From the NCBI GenBank assembly GCA_001600355.1, contig BCJU01000002.1, positions 2,356,001-2,420,000 on the forward strand: a DNA stretch of 64,000 nucleotides, read 5' to 3'. Shown piece by piece: positions 1-10,644 of the stretch. The translations under genes and the position numbers were made by a program. The notes beneath the pieces were generated by a model. It was not told where the DNA came from, searched no databases, and worked only from the letters and a program-made list of their open reading frames with translations. Origin of the DNA: Meira nashicola (lineage: Eukaryota; Basidiomycota; Exobasidiomycetes; Exobasidiales; Brachybasidiaceae). Position 1 is the first letter of the stretch. Every line of letters starts with the position of its first letter.

Positions 1-66
1 TTGCAAGCAGAAATGATAGCATAGAAGAAGCAGCTTTGCGTGCGGCAGATTTTTCAGGTGCATAAG

Positions 67-164
67 CATTTGGACTTCCAGTTCCTATTGGAAGATTCAT
101 CGTGCTCGACGAGATCATTGAGGGTGATTGGTGGTATGAAGAAAGGGCGATTGTCAGGAGTTGA
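67..164 (+). CDS. possible 3' terminal exon of an unidentified gene entering from the left edge
   Basis: From about 67 a frame reads roughly 32 codons to a TGA at 162-164. It looks protein-like (GLPVPIGRFIVLDEI, then an acidic, Trp-rich tail). An in-frame TAA at 63-65 sits just upstream, and an AG at 65-66 after a pyrimidine run could be a splice acceptor, so this may be a last exon whose other exons lie outside the window. I do not recognise the family. The reading could be chance. Confidence 0.28.
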
Positions 165-1085
165 TAGAGGATGTATGCACTTAAGTAGCCTTTTTGAGTG
201 GCTTACTTGCAACTCGATAAGACCAATGCAAATTACGTAGCCTTGATTAGGATCTTGACACCTTTCTGATTCTTCGATCGTTGTGGAGCTACCTGGGAAC
301 ACGCTCAGGCCGCTATCCTTTTCCTAAATGATGTATGCGTGCACTTTTGGAAAGGCCTGAGCGCTTATTTTTGTGCAATCCTTGACCAGCTCTAAAGTGA
401 TTGCAAAGACTGATGAAGATCTGACTGCTTCCATTTGCCAGTACACTTTTATGTCATTTTGGCCAGCAAAGTTCGTTCTCGTTTTGCTGCCCTGTGCTGC
501 TTCTCTGTTCCACAAATGACGTTTTTTCCAAGAGCGAGTGTATTATCTCCTAGCCCCTAGATCAATAATTGTCTTGTTATATATATCCGATTCTTCCCTT
601 GAGTGGCCTGTGTTTAATGATCAGAGCGTAACCCTTACCACCATCAACTTAAAACACTCCAATGTTCAAGTCAAATCCCAAAAATCGGAAAAACCTAAAT
701 TTGTTTTAGCCTATCCCGGAATCCGATTGGTGTGTGTTGATTGTTAAATTAGATGAATAATCATTAAAGTGCGGCGCCGCCTAGACTAACTCTGACAAAC
801 AAAAGTAGTGCTACATCTGTAAAATTCGGGAATTGTACCTTAGATAGAATGCCGAAAAGGGTGACTGTTATCTAGCGCACACAGCGCTGCGCAGTTCTGC
901 CAAGCGATACATAGACTATGTAAAAGGTGGAATTCGTGACTGTACGCAGACACATACGTACGTAAAGTAGGATGTAGGGTCAACTCCAGACTTTATTTGC
1001 AGCAAAAGTGTGGGCAATTCATGCACGATGAGCCTGAATTAAAAAAAGGGTTTCCTCTTTATCTCGCCATCATTCCCTAGTTAAA
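165..1085. other. intergenic region upstream of the aspartate aminotransferase gene
   Basis: No convincing gene was found. Short minus-strand frames around 60-300 and 324-515 look partly protein-like but lack ATG starts, splice logic and family resemblance. The region holds one copy of the GC-rich element GCGCTGCGCAG near 884-894 and a pyrimidine-rich stretch just before the ATG at 1086. Confidence 0.5.
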
Positions 1086-2458
1086 ATGTCCGCTCAACAA
1101 AGATTATCCAACATTCAACAACACATCGAGAACAGTGCGGCTGCAAGCATCTTTTCCGATGTGCCCCAAGCACCTCCAGATGCAATCTTTAAATTAACAG
1201 CAGCATACAAGGCTGACACATACGATAAAAAAGTCAACCTTGGTGTTGGTGCTTATCGTGATGATGATGGTAAACCTTGGGTTTTACCTTCGGTCAAGAT
1301 GGCAAAGAGAGCTTTACTGGAAAATGAGAACATCGATCACGAATACCTTGGAATCACTGGATTGAACGAATTCACTTCTTCGGCTGCTAAATTGATCCTC
1401 GGTGCTTCATCGAGTGCTATCAGCGAGAAACGTGTATCCAGCGTTCAAACAATCAGTGGAACAGGTGCTAACCATTTGGGTGCCGTATTCTTGAACAAAT
1501 TTTATCCTTTCGATAAAGCAGGTGGACGTCGTGAGATCTATATCAGTAACCCTACTTGGGCTAACCATAAAGCTATCTTCAACAGTGTTGGTATCAAACC
1601 GGTCGACTATCCATGGTATGACGCAAAAACTGTCGGACTTGATTTTGAAGGTCTAACAAAGACTTTGAAAGAAGCACCTAAACAATCCGTCTTTCTTTTA
1701 CATGCATGTGCCCACAATCCTACCGGTGTTGACCCAACGAAAGAACAATGGAAACAAATCGCTGACCTTTTCGAGCAACAAGGACATTATGCATTCTTTG
1801 ATTGTGCTTATCAAGGTTTCGCTTCGGGAAATTTAGATGAGGATGCTTACAGTGTTCGATTATTCATCGAGAGGAGAACGATTCCAGTTTTGGTCTGTCA
1901 AAGTTTTGCAAAGAATGCTGGATTGTATGGAGAACGAATTGGTGCTTTACACATCGTTTCCACCACACCTGAAAGAGCTGCTGCCGTTACAAGTCAATTG
2001 AGTGTGATTCAACGAAGTGAGATCAGTAATCCACCCGCATTCGGAGCTAGAATTGTGACAATGATCTTGAACGAATCAAAATTGTGGGATCAATGGCAAA
2101 AAGATGTTACAACTATGGCCGAACGTATCATTTCCATGCGTAAGTCATTACACAGTCTTTTAGTTGAAAAATATAAGACACCAGCACCTGGGGGTAATTG
2201 GGATCACATTCTCAAGCAAATCGGAATGTTTACCTTCCTCGGTTTAAATGAGAAGCAATGTGCATTGATTGTGAACGAAGGTCATATCTACATGACCAGT
2301 AATTCTCGTATCTCTATGGCTGGACTGACGACCAAAAAGTGAGTAACTATTTCGACGTCTTATTTTCTTGTGATAAATTATACTAACATTTAAACTACTC
2401 TTTTGTCAATAGTGTTGAATATGTTGCTAGCTGGATCGATAAAGCAGCACGCTCATGA
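1086..2458 (+). CDS. AAT: aspartate aminotransferase (class I, PLP-dependent), one intron
   Basis: It interconverts aspartate plus 2-oxoglutarate and oxaloacetate plus glutamate, feeding amino-acid synthesis and the malate-aspartate shuttle. The protein is about 432 residues. Visible landmarks are the N-terminal NLGVGAYRDDDGKPWVLP, HACAHNPTGVDPT, DCAYQGFASG, and the PLP-lysine motif SFAKNAGLYGER near residue 275. The ORF appears to stop at 2342, but a 74-nt intron (2339-2412; GTGAGT donor, TACTAAC branch point at about 2381, TCAATAG acceptor) restores the family's usual C-terminus, NVEYVASWIDKAARS, with TGA at 2456-2458. The short N-terminus has no obvious mitochondrial presequence, so a cytosolic isoform is likely. 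Family assignment is very secure; compartment is inference. Confidence 0.96.
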
Positions 2459-2895
2459 GCGTCTATGTCAGATTTCTGAATAACATCATTTTCTTATGAT
2501 AGACACATTTAATTACCAAAACATTACCGATTCTTTCAACTGGACCCGTTTTGATCGCTGTCGAATAGAGACTTGTATACGATATATCCTATCACGAACC
2601 GAATGCAATATCTTCTATTTAGCCTGTCTCGTGTACTTTATCAAGTGAATGTTTTTATTTGCTTAAGTCACAAAGAATGAGCATTCAACCTTCATTTTAC
2701 GTCAAGACATGGTTATTCTTTATATAATTTTCAAAATAGCGGTTAAATAAGCGCCGGTATCGGCCCACGACCGGATTGCCGGTCGCGTGTGCTTGTGGGT
2801 TAAGCACGCAAAAGTGCATTTTCTCCACAGAAGTACACTATTCTTGTTCATACTCTACGGTCATCCAATTAATTGAGAAGATATTTACCGAGAAA
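2459..2895. other. intergenic region with small palindromes
   Basis: This is the 3' flank of the aminotransferase and promoter of the quinone oxidoreductase. It contains a 7-bp inverted repeat (CGACCGG / CCGGTCG) around 2768-2785, followed by GTGCTT / AAGCAC arms at about 2788-2806. The spaced CGG/CCG half-sites are of the kind bound by Zn-cluster regulators, but no regulator can be assigned. Confidence 0.35.
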
Positions 2896-3933
2896 ATGAA
2901 GGCATATGTGATTGACAAGGATATTAATCTTCCAGAATTGTCAAGCAGATTAAAGAATGATGCTGAAGAACCCGAAGCAGATGGAGATCATGGAGAAATT
3001 TTAGTAGACGTTTATTCGAGTGCATTAAACTTTTTTGATATTTTACAAATTCAAGGAAAATATCAAATTAAAAAACCTCATCCTTTCACATTAGGAGCTG
3101 AATTTGCAGGTATCATAAACGAGAAATCACCCATTCCAGAAGGATGTGATTGGATTCCGGGAAAGACACGAGTGTTTGGAATGGCAAATGGAGCATACGG
3201 TGAACGTGCATCGGCAGATTGGACAAATGTACGTGAGATTCCTAATGGAATTTCATTTGAACAAGCATCTGGATTATTTGTAACTTGGCCAACAAGTTAT
3301 GCTGCTCTAAAATTCAGAGCAAACGTTCAACCTGATGAATGGGTTTTGGTACATGCAGGAGCAGGAGGCGTCGGATTAAGTGCAATTCAAATCGCTAAAG
3401 CTTTGGGCGCAAAAGTGATTGCAACTGCAGGTAGTGCTGAAAAACTTAAAGTTTGTATAGAACAAGGAGGAGCAGATGAAGTTGTAAATTATCGTGATAA
3501 AGATTGGCAACAACAGGTAAAAGATAAAACGGATGGAGGTGTTGATGTAATTTACGATCCCGTTGGAATGATTATTCCTAGCTTAAAGTTTATCAAATGG
3601 AACGGAAGGATTGTCGTTGTAGGTTTCGCAGCTGGAACGATTGAAAAGATTCCAGCAAATTTAATTTTACTCAAACAAATTTCCGTTATGGGAGTCTTTT
3701 GGGGTGCACATATCGCTAATGAACCTGAACGAATTCCAGAAGCATGGAAAGCAATTTTTGATTTATTAGAATCAAAGAAATGCAAACCGACTGCATTTGA
3801 CAAGATTTATGATGGATTAGAAACATTACCACAAGCTTTGAAAGATTTACAAGATAGAAAGACATGGGGCAAGGTTGTCGTTCGATTAAGAGCAGATCCT
3901 CTTTTCCCGCCAAAAGGATCGTCAAAGCTTTAA
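2896..3933 (+). CDS. NADPH:quinone oxidoreductase-like, zinc-free medium-chain reductase (zeta-crystallin group)
   Basis: The protein has 345 residues from the ATG at 2896. The frame is open upstream to 2776, but that extension has no ATG start and looks unlike the family. It has the two-domain MDR fold: an N-terminal GroES-like domain (LNFFDILQIQGKYQ, PFTLGAEFAG) and a Rossmann domain with the nucleotide-binding HAGAGGVGLSAIQIAKALG near residue 153. DVIYDPVGM and GRIVVVGFAAG follow. The cysteines that bind structural zinc in alcohol dehydrogenases are absent, as in quinone reductases. It probably reduces quinones or enones with NADPH in the cytosol; the true substrate cannot be told from sequence. 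Confidence 0.9.
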   Translation: MKAYVIDKDINLPELSSRLKNDAEEPEADGDHGEILVDVYSSALNFFDILQIQGKYQIKKPHPFTLGAEFAGIINEKSPIPEGCDWIPGKTRVFGMANGAYGERASADWTNVREIPNGISFEQASGLFVTWPTSYAALKFRANVQPDEWVLVHAGAGGVGLSAIQIAKALGAKVIATAGSAEKLKVCIEQGGADEVVNYRDKDWQQQVKDKTDGGVDVIYDPVGMIIPSLKFIKWNGRIVVVGFAAGTIEKIPANLILLKQISVMGVFWGAHIANEPERIPEAWKAIFDLLESKKCKPTAFDKIYDGLETLPQALKDLQDRKTWGKVVVRLRADPLFPPKGSSKL

Positions 3934-4167
3934 CAACTTGATGGATGAATGCGTGTCACCTTTGAGTCGTTCATTGCAATGTACATACTATATATGCTCT
4001 TTTGTTCCTACTTGAATATGCATTGATATTGTTCACACACATAGCCCAAGGCCTGCGCGTATTAATTTGAGCGTGGGGGAATTTGAGAAGATAATTTAGG
4101 TTTATGGGAACATCATCATTCACTCTTACACTCCACTTCCATCTGAGATCATTTCCACAATCCCACA

Positions 4168-5544
4168 ATGGGCATTTCGACTGCTGGACATCTACCCTCT
4201 ATCACTTCAACATCATATCCAGCTCTAACATCTCATCTTCTATCGGCATACAATGCGCAAAAAGTTGGAAATTGGACAGTTTCTGTAAGAGTATTACGAA
4301 GTGTACTTTCTGTGGAAAATCAAGATGGAACGGATGGATCACAATCGATAGGAAATCAAACAAGGGCAAGGTTGATGTATGTAGTTCAAATGAGCGAATT
4401 TCCAAATGATACATTTGTACTCATTGAAGATTCTCAAAGGGAGACGAGGGCTAGCATTCGTGCGAAACATGCAATGTCAGTCATGCAAGCGGCAGCAGTG
4501 GCAGCTGTTAATCAAGAGAATAATACCATCTCACAACAAACAGATGCAGAATCGAGTGGACAGAATGAAATTAGAAGGATTAATCAAGAATCAGATAGGC
4601 CTATAGATAGCATACAAGCTGAGACACAGGGAGGTGAAAGTGGAGAACAAGATGTGAAAATGGAGAATATCAGGCAAGACGAAGAAAAGCAGCAGGATGA
4701 AAACAAAGAAGATGAGGTAGTTGCAACAAGTGCTCCTCCTCGTGTAACAGATACAGACGATCTCTTCTCTGATCCTTCAAATTCTTCAGAAATGCAACAT
4801 GCAGAACAACTCAAAACAACACAAATAGCGTCTGAGCCTGAAAATTCATCTCCCGTTCTGCCCACTTTTGATTTTAGCTACGTTTCAGACAGACCTACAA
4901 GGCATACCCTTTTTGCAGCTTCTGCTCAATACCTTCTTTTGTTAACCAGACTCAATCTACCTGCTCCTTTGGGTGCTCCTTCGATAGGTGATGGTGTAGT
5001 AACAGCTGCACATGCGGGTCCAGGAGCATGGATAGCTAGAGGTGCACCCGTTTCAATTCAAGGTGCTACTTATGACATTCCATCAGCAACAGGGTATGGT
5101 TCGGGTGGTGCTGAATGGCGTGTTCGATTAGGATTGGTGCAATCAAGTGGAACACGTAGTGCAGGAGCACTCGTTGAAAGTGAATATTTACCTCTCTTAC
5201 GTTTGGCAAGTGATACTTTCTTGTCAAATTATCTTCATAATTTATTTCCAACTTATCTTACCACGCCTTCTCAAGGATCAACGCAACAGGGTGTAAATGG
5301 ACTTTTGCAAAGTGGAGTTGCACATTCTGCACCTACGCCTGAGCAATGGCAAGAAGTTATACCTGCTTCTAATGAAGCATGGATGGAAAGTGTAGGAATT
5401 ACTTCAACAACTAGCAAAGGATTAAAAGAGGTTCAACGTTTACCCCTTCAACAAAAAGATCGAATCGGATGGCAAGGAAAAGAGCGAGGAAGGAGATTGG
5501 CTTATCTCTACATCACCCTCTTGCGTAATCAATCAGTCATTTAA
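4168..5544 (+). CDS. MED20: Mediator complex subunit 20 (Srb2/TRF-like)
   Basis: MED20 is a head-module subunit of the Mediator complex that couples activators to RNA polymerase II; it pairs with MED18 and contacts MED8. The 458-residue protein begins MGISTAGHLPS, as family members begin MG-T or MG-S. It has the diagnostic strand ARLMYVVQMSEFP...FVLIED near residues 67-86 and the C-terminal strands WRVRLGLVQSSGTRSAGALVESEY-type near 310-330, with the ends fully in register with animal MED20. It is about twice the animal length because an acidic, Gln-rich, low-complexity insertion fills roughly residues 110-230. That insertion is probably disordered. Assignment is by motif recognition. Confidence 0.85.
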   Translation: MGISTAGHLPSITSTSYPALTSHLLSAYNAQKVGNWTVSVRVLRSVLSVENQDGTDGSQSIGNQTRARLMYVVQMSEFPNDTFVLIEDSQRETRASIRAKHAMSVMQAAAVAAVNQENNTISQQTDAESSGQNEIRRINQESDRPIDSIQAETQGGESGEQDVKMENIRQDEEKQQDENKEDEVVATSAPPRVTDTDDLFSDPSNSSEMQHAEQLKTTQIASEPENSSPVLPTFDFSYVSDRPTRHTLFAASAQYLLLLTRLNLPAPLGAPSIGDGVVTAAHAGPGAWIARGAPVSIQGATYDIPSATGYGSGGAEWRVRLGLVQSSGTRSAGALVESEYLPLLRLASDTFLSNYLHNLFPTYLTTPSQGSTQQGVNGLLQSGVAHSAPTPEQWQEVIPASNEAWMESVGITSTTSKGLKEVQRLPLQQKDRIGWQGKERGRRLAYLYITLLRNQSVI

Positions 5545-5667
5545 TCAAAATTACTGTAAAATTAAAAATTATTGTATTTTTATTCAAAATCTAGGGTAAA
5601 GTTATTGTTTTGAAACATTGAAATAAAAAAAGTACAAAATTACGAAAAGATACTGCCGCTTGAGATC

Positions 5668-8600
5668 TTAATTTGCTGATCCTCGTCCAATTGCAGCATG
5701 CTTAGATGCGTTGACGGTGGGCAATGCTTTTACCGTTTCTGAGTTGTTTGAGTCAGCATTGATAGGTTGGCCAGGTTGCTTTTCAGGTTTCTTTAAATAG
5801 CCAACAGCTACTAGCCAGGCTAGATAACGTGCCAGAACATCAGCATTAACACCTTGAACAACATCTTGTTCACCGAATGAATGTAAAAGGCTTTGTGTAT
5901 GTCTATCATCCAATTCAGCTGATTTTGTAGAAGTTGGTAAATCATCAAGAACGAAATGCAATAAAGGGAAAAGTGCATTTTGTTCTTCTCCTTCTGCATC
6001 TCCTGCATTTCCACCTAAAACGTGTTCTTCCAACTTTGTTCGCCATACAACATATTCGATCGTCTTTGCGTTCCAACCATAAGTTTGAAGTGCATTAAGC
6101 ATATCATTGAATCGGACGGTAGGATGACCAGTGACATGATATACTCTTGCTGCTGTTCCAGGCGTTTGTTTTTCAATCATTGCAGTTTCCAAAGATGCCA
6201 AGACTGTAATTCGAGCAACATGATCAACGGGAGTCATATTTACACTATTGTGAATATCCGGCACCAAGCCCAATTGAGTACCACTTTTAACTAATCTCCA
6301 AATGAAATCGTCTGTATTTGTGACTGAAGTTTCACTATCACCCAACACATAACCAGGTCGAATAATGCTTGCTCGTAAACCTCTTGCTGCACTAACCATG
6401 ATCAATCGCTCGGATACGTACTTTGATTGTCCATAACCCACATTCAAGCCTTTTGCACTTCCTAGCAAATCATCCGTTTCCGGTATTCCGGCTAAAGCGG
6501 TGGAAGGATCACTAGAATTATCATTTGCAGCGCTAGATTGAATTATACTGTCGGACAAGCGAACATAATGATCCGAATCAAGAGCAGATGTTGAAGAGAC
6601 AAATGTTAAAGTCTTTGGCTTTCCACTTGCACAGAATAAGATACAAGCCAAAGTTGATAGAACATTTGGTGCTCTCAAACTTTTGTAAGGATAGACCCAA
6701 TGTACCAATGCACCATTATGAATAACGGCATCCACTTCTTGTGCTAATGTTGACCATGTCGTACGATCCATACCTAAACGATCGGCAGCCAAATCACCAA
6801 TAACGACATCTAGCTTACCATCGGTAACCCATCCTTCTTTCCAACATTCACGTGCTTCACCGATAGTGCGTAATCGTGCTAGAGCAGATTGTTTATCCTT
6901 TGCACGAACATGAACAATAACCTTTGCAACGTAATCTTGACGTTTGACTAATAAATCACGTAAAATGAAAATACCCAAGAACCCAGTTGCTCCAGTCAAC
7001 AAAACAGTTTGTCGATTTGGTTTTGCGGGTGAAGCAGAGATGAAAGTGTCGGGAAGAGCAGCAGACAAGATGCCAACGTCCTTGTCATACTCTTCATCGT
7101 TCAATGCTTGCCCTTCCACATTTGTCTTTTTATTCTCATTCAAAGTAGATGCCACTACACTTGCATCGGAATCTATTTGTAAATCAGCAGATTTCAATTT
7201 ATCTACTTGACCTGCCAATGCGCTCACCGAAGGACTTTCAAATACGACACCGAGTGGAACATTGACGACAAATGCTTTACGCATTGCGAATACTAATCGG
7301 GTCGCTAAGATCGAATGACCTCCCAAATCAAAAAAGGATTCATCTGTAGGCACTGGATGTGGACAAGAAGGCAAAAGATCGGCAAATAATCCAGCGATAC
7401 GCTCCTCCGTTGGTGTGAGCTCCTTTTTGACAGTTGCTGATCCATCTGCTTTGCCATTAGTGCGAGCTGTGGAAGATGATGACATGGCAGCATTTGCCAA
7501 AGCTGTATCCGGGAAAGGCAGAGCAGGCTTGTCAATCTTTCCATTAGGATTCAAAGGCATCTTGAACAAAGGCACAAAGAGGGTAGGAACAGAATAAGCT
7601 GGCAATTTCTTTTTCAAATGATCACGAATATCTTTGATTAATTGTCTATGTCTACGCATGCCACGAGCAAGATCTTTTGCTGTGATTGATGTACCTGTTT
7701 GTGCTTTGCTATCATCTTCACTTTCACTTGCCTCTTGCAAAGAACTTGCGCCTGGACCAGGAACAAAGTAACTTACGAGCACCTTTTCTTCGTCTTTATC
7801 ACGTCTGACCAAGGTAACGTTTTCCCGTACGTGTTGATGTCTGCTCAAGTGAAGATCAATCTCGCCCAATTCGATACGGAAACCGCGAATTTTGACTTGA
7901 TCATCTGCGCGACCTGTGCATTCTACCGTTCCGTCTGGCAAGTAACGACCAAGATCTCCTGTTCTGTACATGCGATCGCGAACACCTTTCCAGAATTTAC
8001 CCTCAGGTTTATTAGCAAGAGTGTCATCAAATTTAACATCTTTCGCCAAGAAATTAGAGACAAACTTCTCTGCAGTAACTTCGGCTGGACCCAAATATCC
8101 TTCTGCAAGTCCACCTGAACGAACGTAAATTTCACCAACCTCTCCTACAGCACAAGTTGCCGTACGTTCATTCCTATTAACGACCAGCAATTGAACATCA
8201 ATCATACCTTGACCTGCCGGCATAACATCTTTTTGAGTAGTCAAAAAGGTTGGTTTACCAGCAATGTCAGGAATTTCGAAATAACTAACAGCACGTTGAG
8301 TTTCCGTTGTTCCGTACATGTTGATGATTCGAACGTTTTGTGCTAAAGCTTGTAAACGTGTACAATCTCTCTTTGTTAGAATATCACCAACGAAAAAGGC
8401 ATTACGCAACGCTGGAATTTGAGCAGTTGCTTGTGCAGATAATAATTGACCCATAGCGGGCGTCAAATGTGTTACTGTTGCTTTTGTAGCAGCCATCCAT
8501 TCGGCTAATCTACCAGGCGTGCCGATATCATCAGCCGTAGGAATGTGTAATTCAGCACCAAAGAAGAGAGGTGTAAAGATATCACGTTGGATCGGATCGT

Positions 8601-10296
8601 GTGCGATACCGCTCAACATCGTAAATCTCGAATGAGAGCCTAATTCGAAACGCTCACCCATCCAAGGGAAAAAGTGTGTCAAGCTGTGATGACGTCCACG
8701 TACACCTTTGGGAATACCTGTTGATCCTGAAGTGAAAGAAAGTGTTGCTACGCTATCGGGACCCAAGAGCATATTTGTGCTTTGTTTTGCTTTTGCTTGA
8801 GCTGCTGAAAGGACATCTTGGCCATTCTCACCATTTCCTCCAGTCAACGATCCGTCATCGTGCAATTCCAATGCAGGTACTTCCGTACGGATATCTAATT
8901 CCTCCTTGATGCATGTACGCACAGTTGGATGCAACGTTCCAGCTTTTGCCAATACGACCAACGCACGAGGTTTGGCAACTTGCAAATAAACATTTTGTCT
9001 GCTTGGCGGATAAGCTGGATCGATCACACTGAATGTTGCTCCTGCTTTTAATGTTCCAATCACAGCTACTACAAGATCTACACCACGATAAGCGTAGACT
9101 GTGACTACTTCTTCACGTTGTACGCCAGCTTGAATGAGATGATGAGCTAGAATATTACTTGCTTCATCAAGTTGAGCATATGTGATCTCGCGTACACGAC
9201 TGGCTGGAGGTGGTAGATCGATAGAAGTGGTGTCTTGAGGCGGTAAGGATTCTATCAAACAGCGTCTATCCGGGTGTTGTTTTGCATTATGTTCGAAGAT
9301 GCTGGTAATGCTGCCACGAAATCCGCAGAAGTCCAAATCTTTACGTGGGTCAGGTAATAATGCATCTTCGTTTGCTGTACGTAATCCAACAGTTCCCACC
9401 AAAGCAGAAGGATTGAGAGAGGCAGCAGTGATAACGTGCGACATATGTGCCAATAATAATTTGGTTCGAGTATTGGAGAATAACAGAGCGTTATACGATA
9501 CTTGTAGAGATAAGTCAGGCACGACTGAGCCTCTAGATGGTGCTTGTGATGAGGGTGAATTTTGAATACCATTTTCAGCTTTCAAAGTACTTGTGCTAGA
9601 ACCGAGGTCACTCTTTGTCTCTCCCTTTTGACCTAATCTTGTAACAAATACAGTTAGATCGGTTGTTAAACTTGTATTTTGCAAGAATGATCTCTGTCCT
9701 GCACCGGTTTCATCAAAGAAACGAACTCGGAAGATTGGTGCACTAGGAGTAGCCGTACTTGCATCTTTTCCTTGTTCCAATTTGTCTACAATGTCATCGT
9801 AAGCGATCGCATCATCAGCTGCTTCCCTTTCGACCTGTTGTATCCTACGTACAATTTGCCAAAATGGATCTACAGGTTCGATAGGAATTCGTAAAATGAT
9901 TGGTTCTCCAGTCAAAGGCGATGATGAACCAACTACAATATCTGTATCACCTGTGTACCGATGCAAGATAGTGACGAAAGCGGCTAAAAGTAGATGAAAA
10001 GGAGAAGGAGGCGCATTGTCCGATATGCTTGATTGTTGTACTTCTTCTTCTTCCACCTCATCATCATCATCAAAAGATGTTGCATCTGTCTCTATATCAT
10101 GATGAACAGCAAGACGGACCAATGCAGTACGAGCTTTTGCGGAAAGATGTAAAGAATTTACTGCTTGAACGATTTGAGAAGTAGCAGGTCGGGGATAATC
10201 GGTAGGTAGTGCAATGCTAGGCAAGCTTTGAAGTCTATTTACCCATCTTTGCAGTCTAGCTTGTTTCTCCTCTTCCGATAAAGGTTGAGAAGACAT
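5668..10296 (-). CDS. LYS2: L-2-aminoadipate reductase (alpha-aminoadipate semialdehyde forming), Lys2 type
   Basis: It reduces alpha-aminoadipate to its semialdehyde in the fungal lysine pathway using ATP and NADPH. It needs a phosphopantetheinyl group added by a Lys5-type transferase. The intronless 1542-residue protein shows a condensation-like N-terminus, then the adenylation domain (SFTSGSTGIPKGVRG near residue 520; MYRTGDLGRYLPDG; DDQVKIRGFRIELGEI). The carrier site is FFDLGGHSILATRL near 987. The reductase domain has VLLTGATGFLGIFILRDLL near 1097 and an SDR-like YGQSKYVSERL near 1288. It is somewhat longer than the usual 1400 residues through Ser/Asp-rich linkers. It faces the dehydratase gene across a 348-bp divergent promoter. 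Assignment is very secure. Confidence 0.98.
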   Translation of the reverse strand: MSSQPLSEEEKQARLQRWVNRLQSLPSIALPTDYPRPATSQIVQAVNSLHLSAKARTALVRLAVHHDIETDATSFDDDDEVEEEEVQQSSISDNAPPSPFHLLLAAFVTILHRYTGDTDIVVGSSSPLTGEPIILRIPIEPVDPFWQIVRRIQQVEREAADDAIAYDDIVDKLEQGKDASTATPSAPIFRVRFFDETGAGQRSFLQNTSLTTDLTVFVTRLGQKGETKSDLGSSTSTLKAENGIQNSPSSQAPSRGSVVPDLSLQVSYNALLFSNTRTKLLLAHMSHVITAASLNPSALVGTVGLRTANEDALLPDPRKDLDFCGFRGSITSIFEHNAKQHPDRRCLIESLPPQDTTSIDLPPPASRVREITYAQLDEASNILAHHLIQAGVQREEVVTVYAYRGVDLVVAVIGTLKAGATFSVIDPAYPPSRQNVYLQVAKPRALVVLAKAGTLHPTVRTCIKEELDIRTEVPALELHDDGSLTGGNGENGQDVLSAAQAKAKQSTNMLLGPDSVATLSFTSGSTGIPKGVRGRHHSLTHFFPWMGERFELGSHSRFTMLSGIAHDPIQRDIFTPLFFGAELHIPTADDIGTPGRLAEWMAATKATVTHLTPAMGQLLSAQATAQIPALRNAFFVGDILTKRDCTRLQALAQNVRIINMYGTTETQRAVSYFEIPDIAGKPTFLTTQKDVMPAGQGMIDVQLLVVNRNERTATCAVGEVGEIYVRSGGLAEGYLGPAEVTAEKFVSNFLAKDVKFDDTLANKPEGKFWKGVRDRMYRTGDLGRYLPDGTVECTGRADDQVKIRGFRIELGEIDLHLSRHQHVRENVTLVRRDKDEEKVLVSYFVPGPGASSLQEASESEDDSKAQTGTSITAKDLARGMRRHRQLIKDIRDHLKKKLPAYSVPTLFVPLFKMPLNPNGKIDKPALPFPDTALANAAMSSSSTARTNGKADGSATVKKELTPTEERIAGLFADLLPSCPHPVPTDESFFDLGGHSILATRLVFAMRKAFVVNVPLGVVFESPSVSALAGQVDKLKSADLQIDSDASVVASTLNENKKTNVEGQALNDEEYDKDVGILSAALPDTFISASPAKPNRQTVLLTGATGFLGIFILRDLLVKRQDYVAKVIVHVRAKDKQSALARLRTIGEARECWKEGWVTDGKLDVVIGDLAADRLGMDRTTWSTLAQEVDAVIHNGALVHWVYPYKSLRAPNVLSTLACILFCASGKPKTLTFVSSTSALDSDHYVRLSDSIIQSSAANDNSSDPSTALAGIPETDDLLGSAKGLNVGYGQSKYVSERLIMVSAARGLRASIIRPGYVLGDSETSVTNTDDFIWRLVKSGTQLGLVPDIHNSVNMTPVDHVARITVLASLETAMIEKQTPGTAARVYHVTGHPTVRFNDMLNALQTYGWNAKTIEYVVWRTKLEEHVLGGNAGDAEGEEQNALFPLLHFVLDDLPTSTKSAELDDRHTQSLLHSFGEQDVVQGVNADVLARYLAWLVAVGYLKKPEKQPGQPINADSNNSETVKALPTVNASKHAAIGRGSAN

Positions 10297-10644
10297 CTTG
10301 TCCTTTTACGCTTCTAGCTGAAAAGGACCTTTTTGGTTGTGGTGAACAGAGAGCTACAATTATATTTTGACAGGCTTCTTACTAAAAGCGCGCTTATGCA
10401 GAAGAAAGCTCAATTTTTTGGATTTTCTTCTTGAGCATGTATGACTGGGTAAAGCCAGCTTCGTCGTGCTTCCTTCTGTCGGTGAAAAGGGACTTTAGCG
10501 TGTGTGAGAATTAAATTCCTGCTGCCCACCCTGATTGTTACAAAAAACGGGGGAACCCATTTGGAAACGGGGACAAATATACATAGGATAGATGCTTCAT
10601 AGATACTCCTTCTTCTATCCTTCCGACCAATACCATCAGCAACA
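10297..10644. promoter_or_regulatory. divergent promoter between LYS2 and the serine/threonine dehydratase gene
   Basis: These 348 bases separate the two outward-facing start codons, so both promoters must lie here. I see pyrimidine-rich stretches and an ATATACAT sequence near the dehydratase side. I see no clear TGACTC (Gcn4-type) site. Both neighbours act in amino-acid metabolism, so shared control is possible but not shown. Confidence 0.5.

Noticed and set aside
2776..2895. N-terminal extension of the quinone oxidoreductase
   Set aside because: No ATG in the extension; the ATG at 2896 matches the start of homologues.
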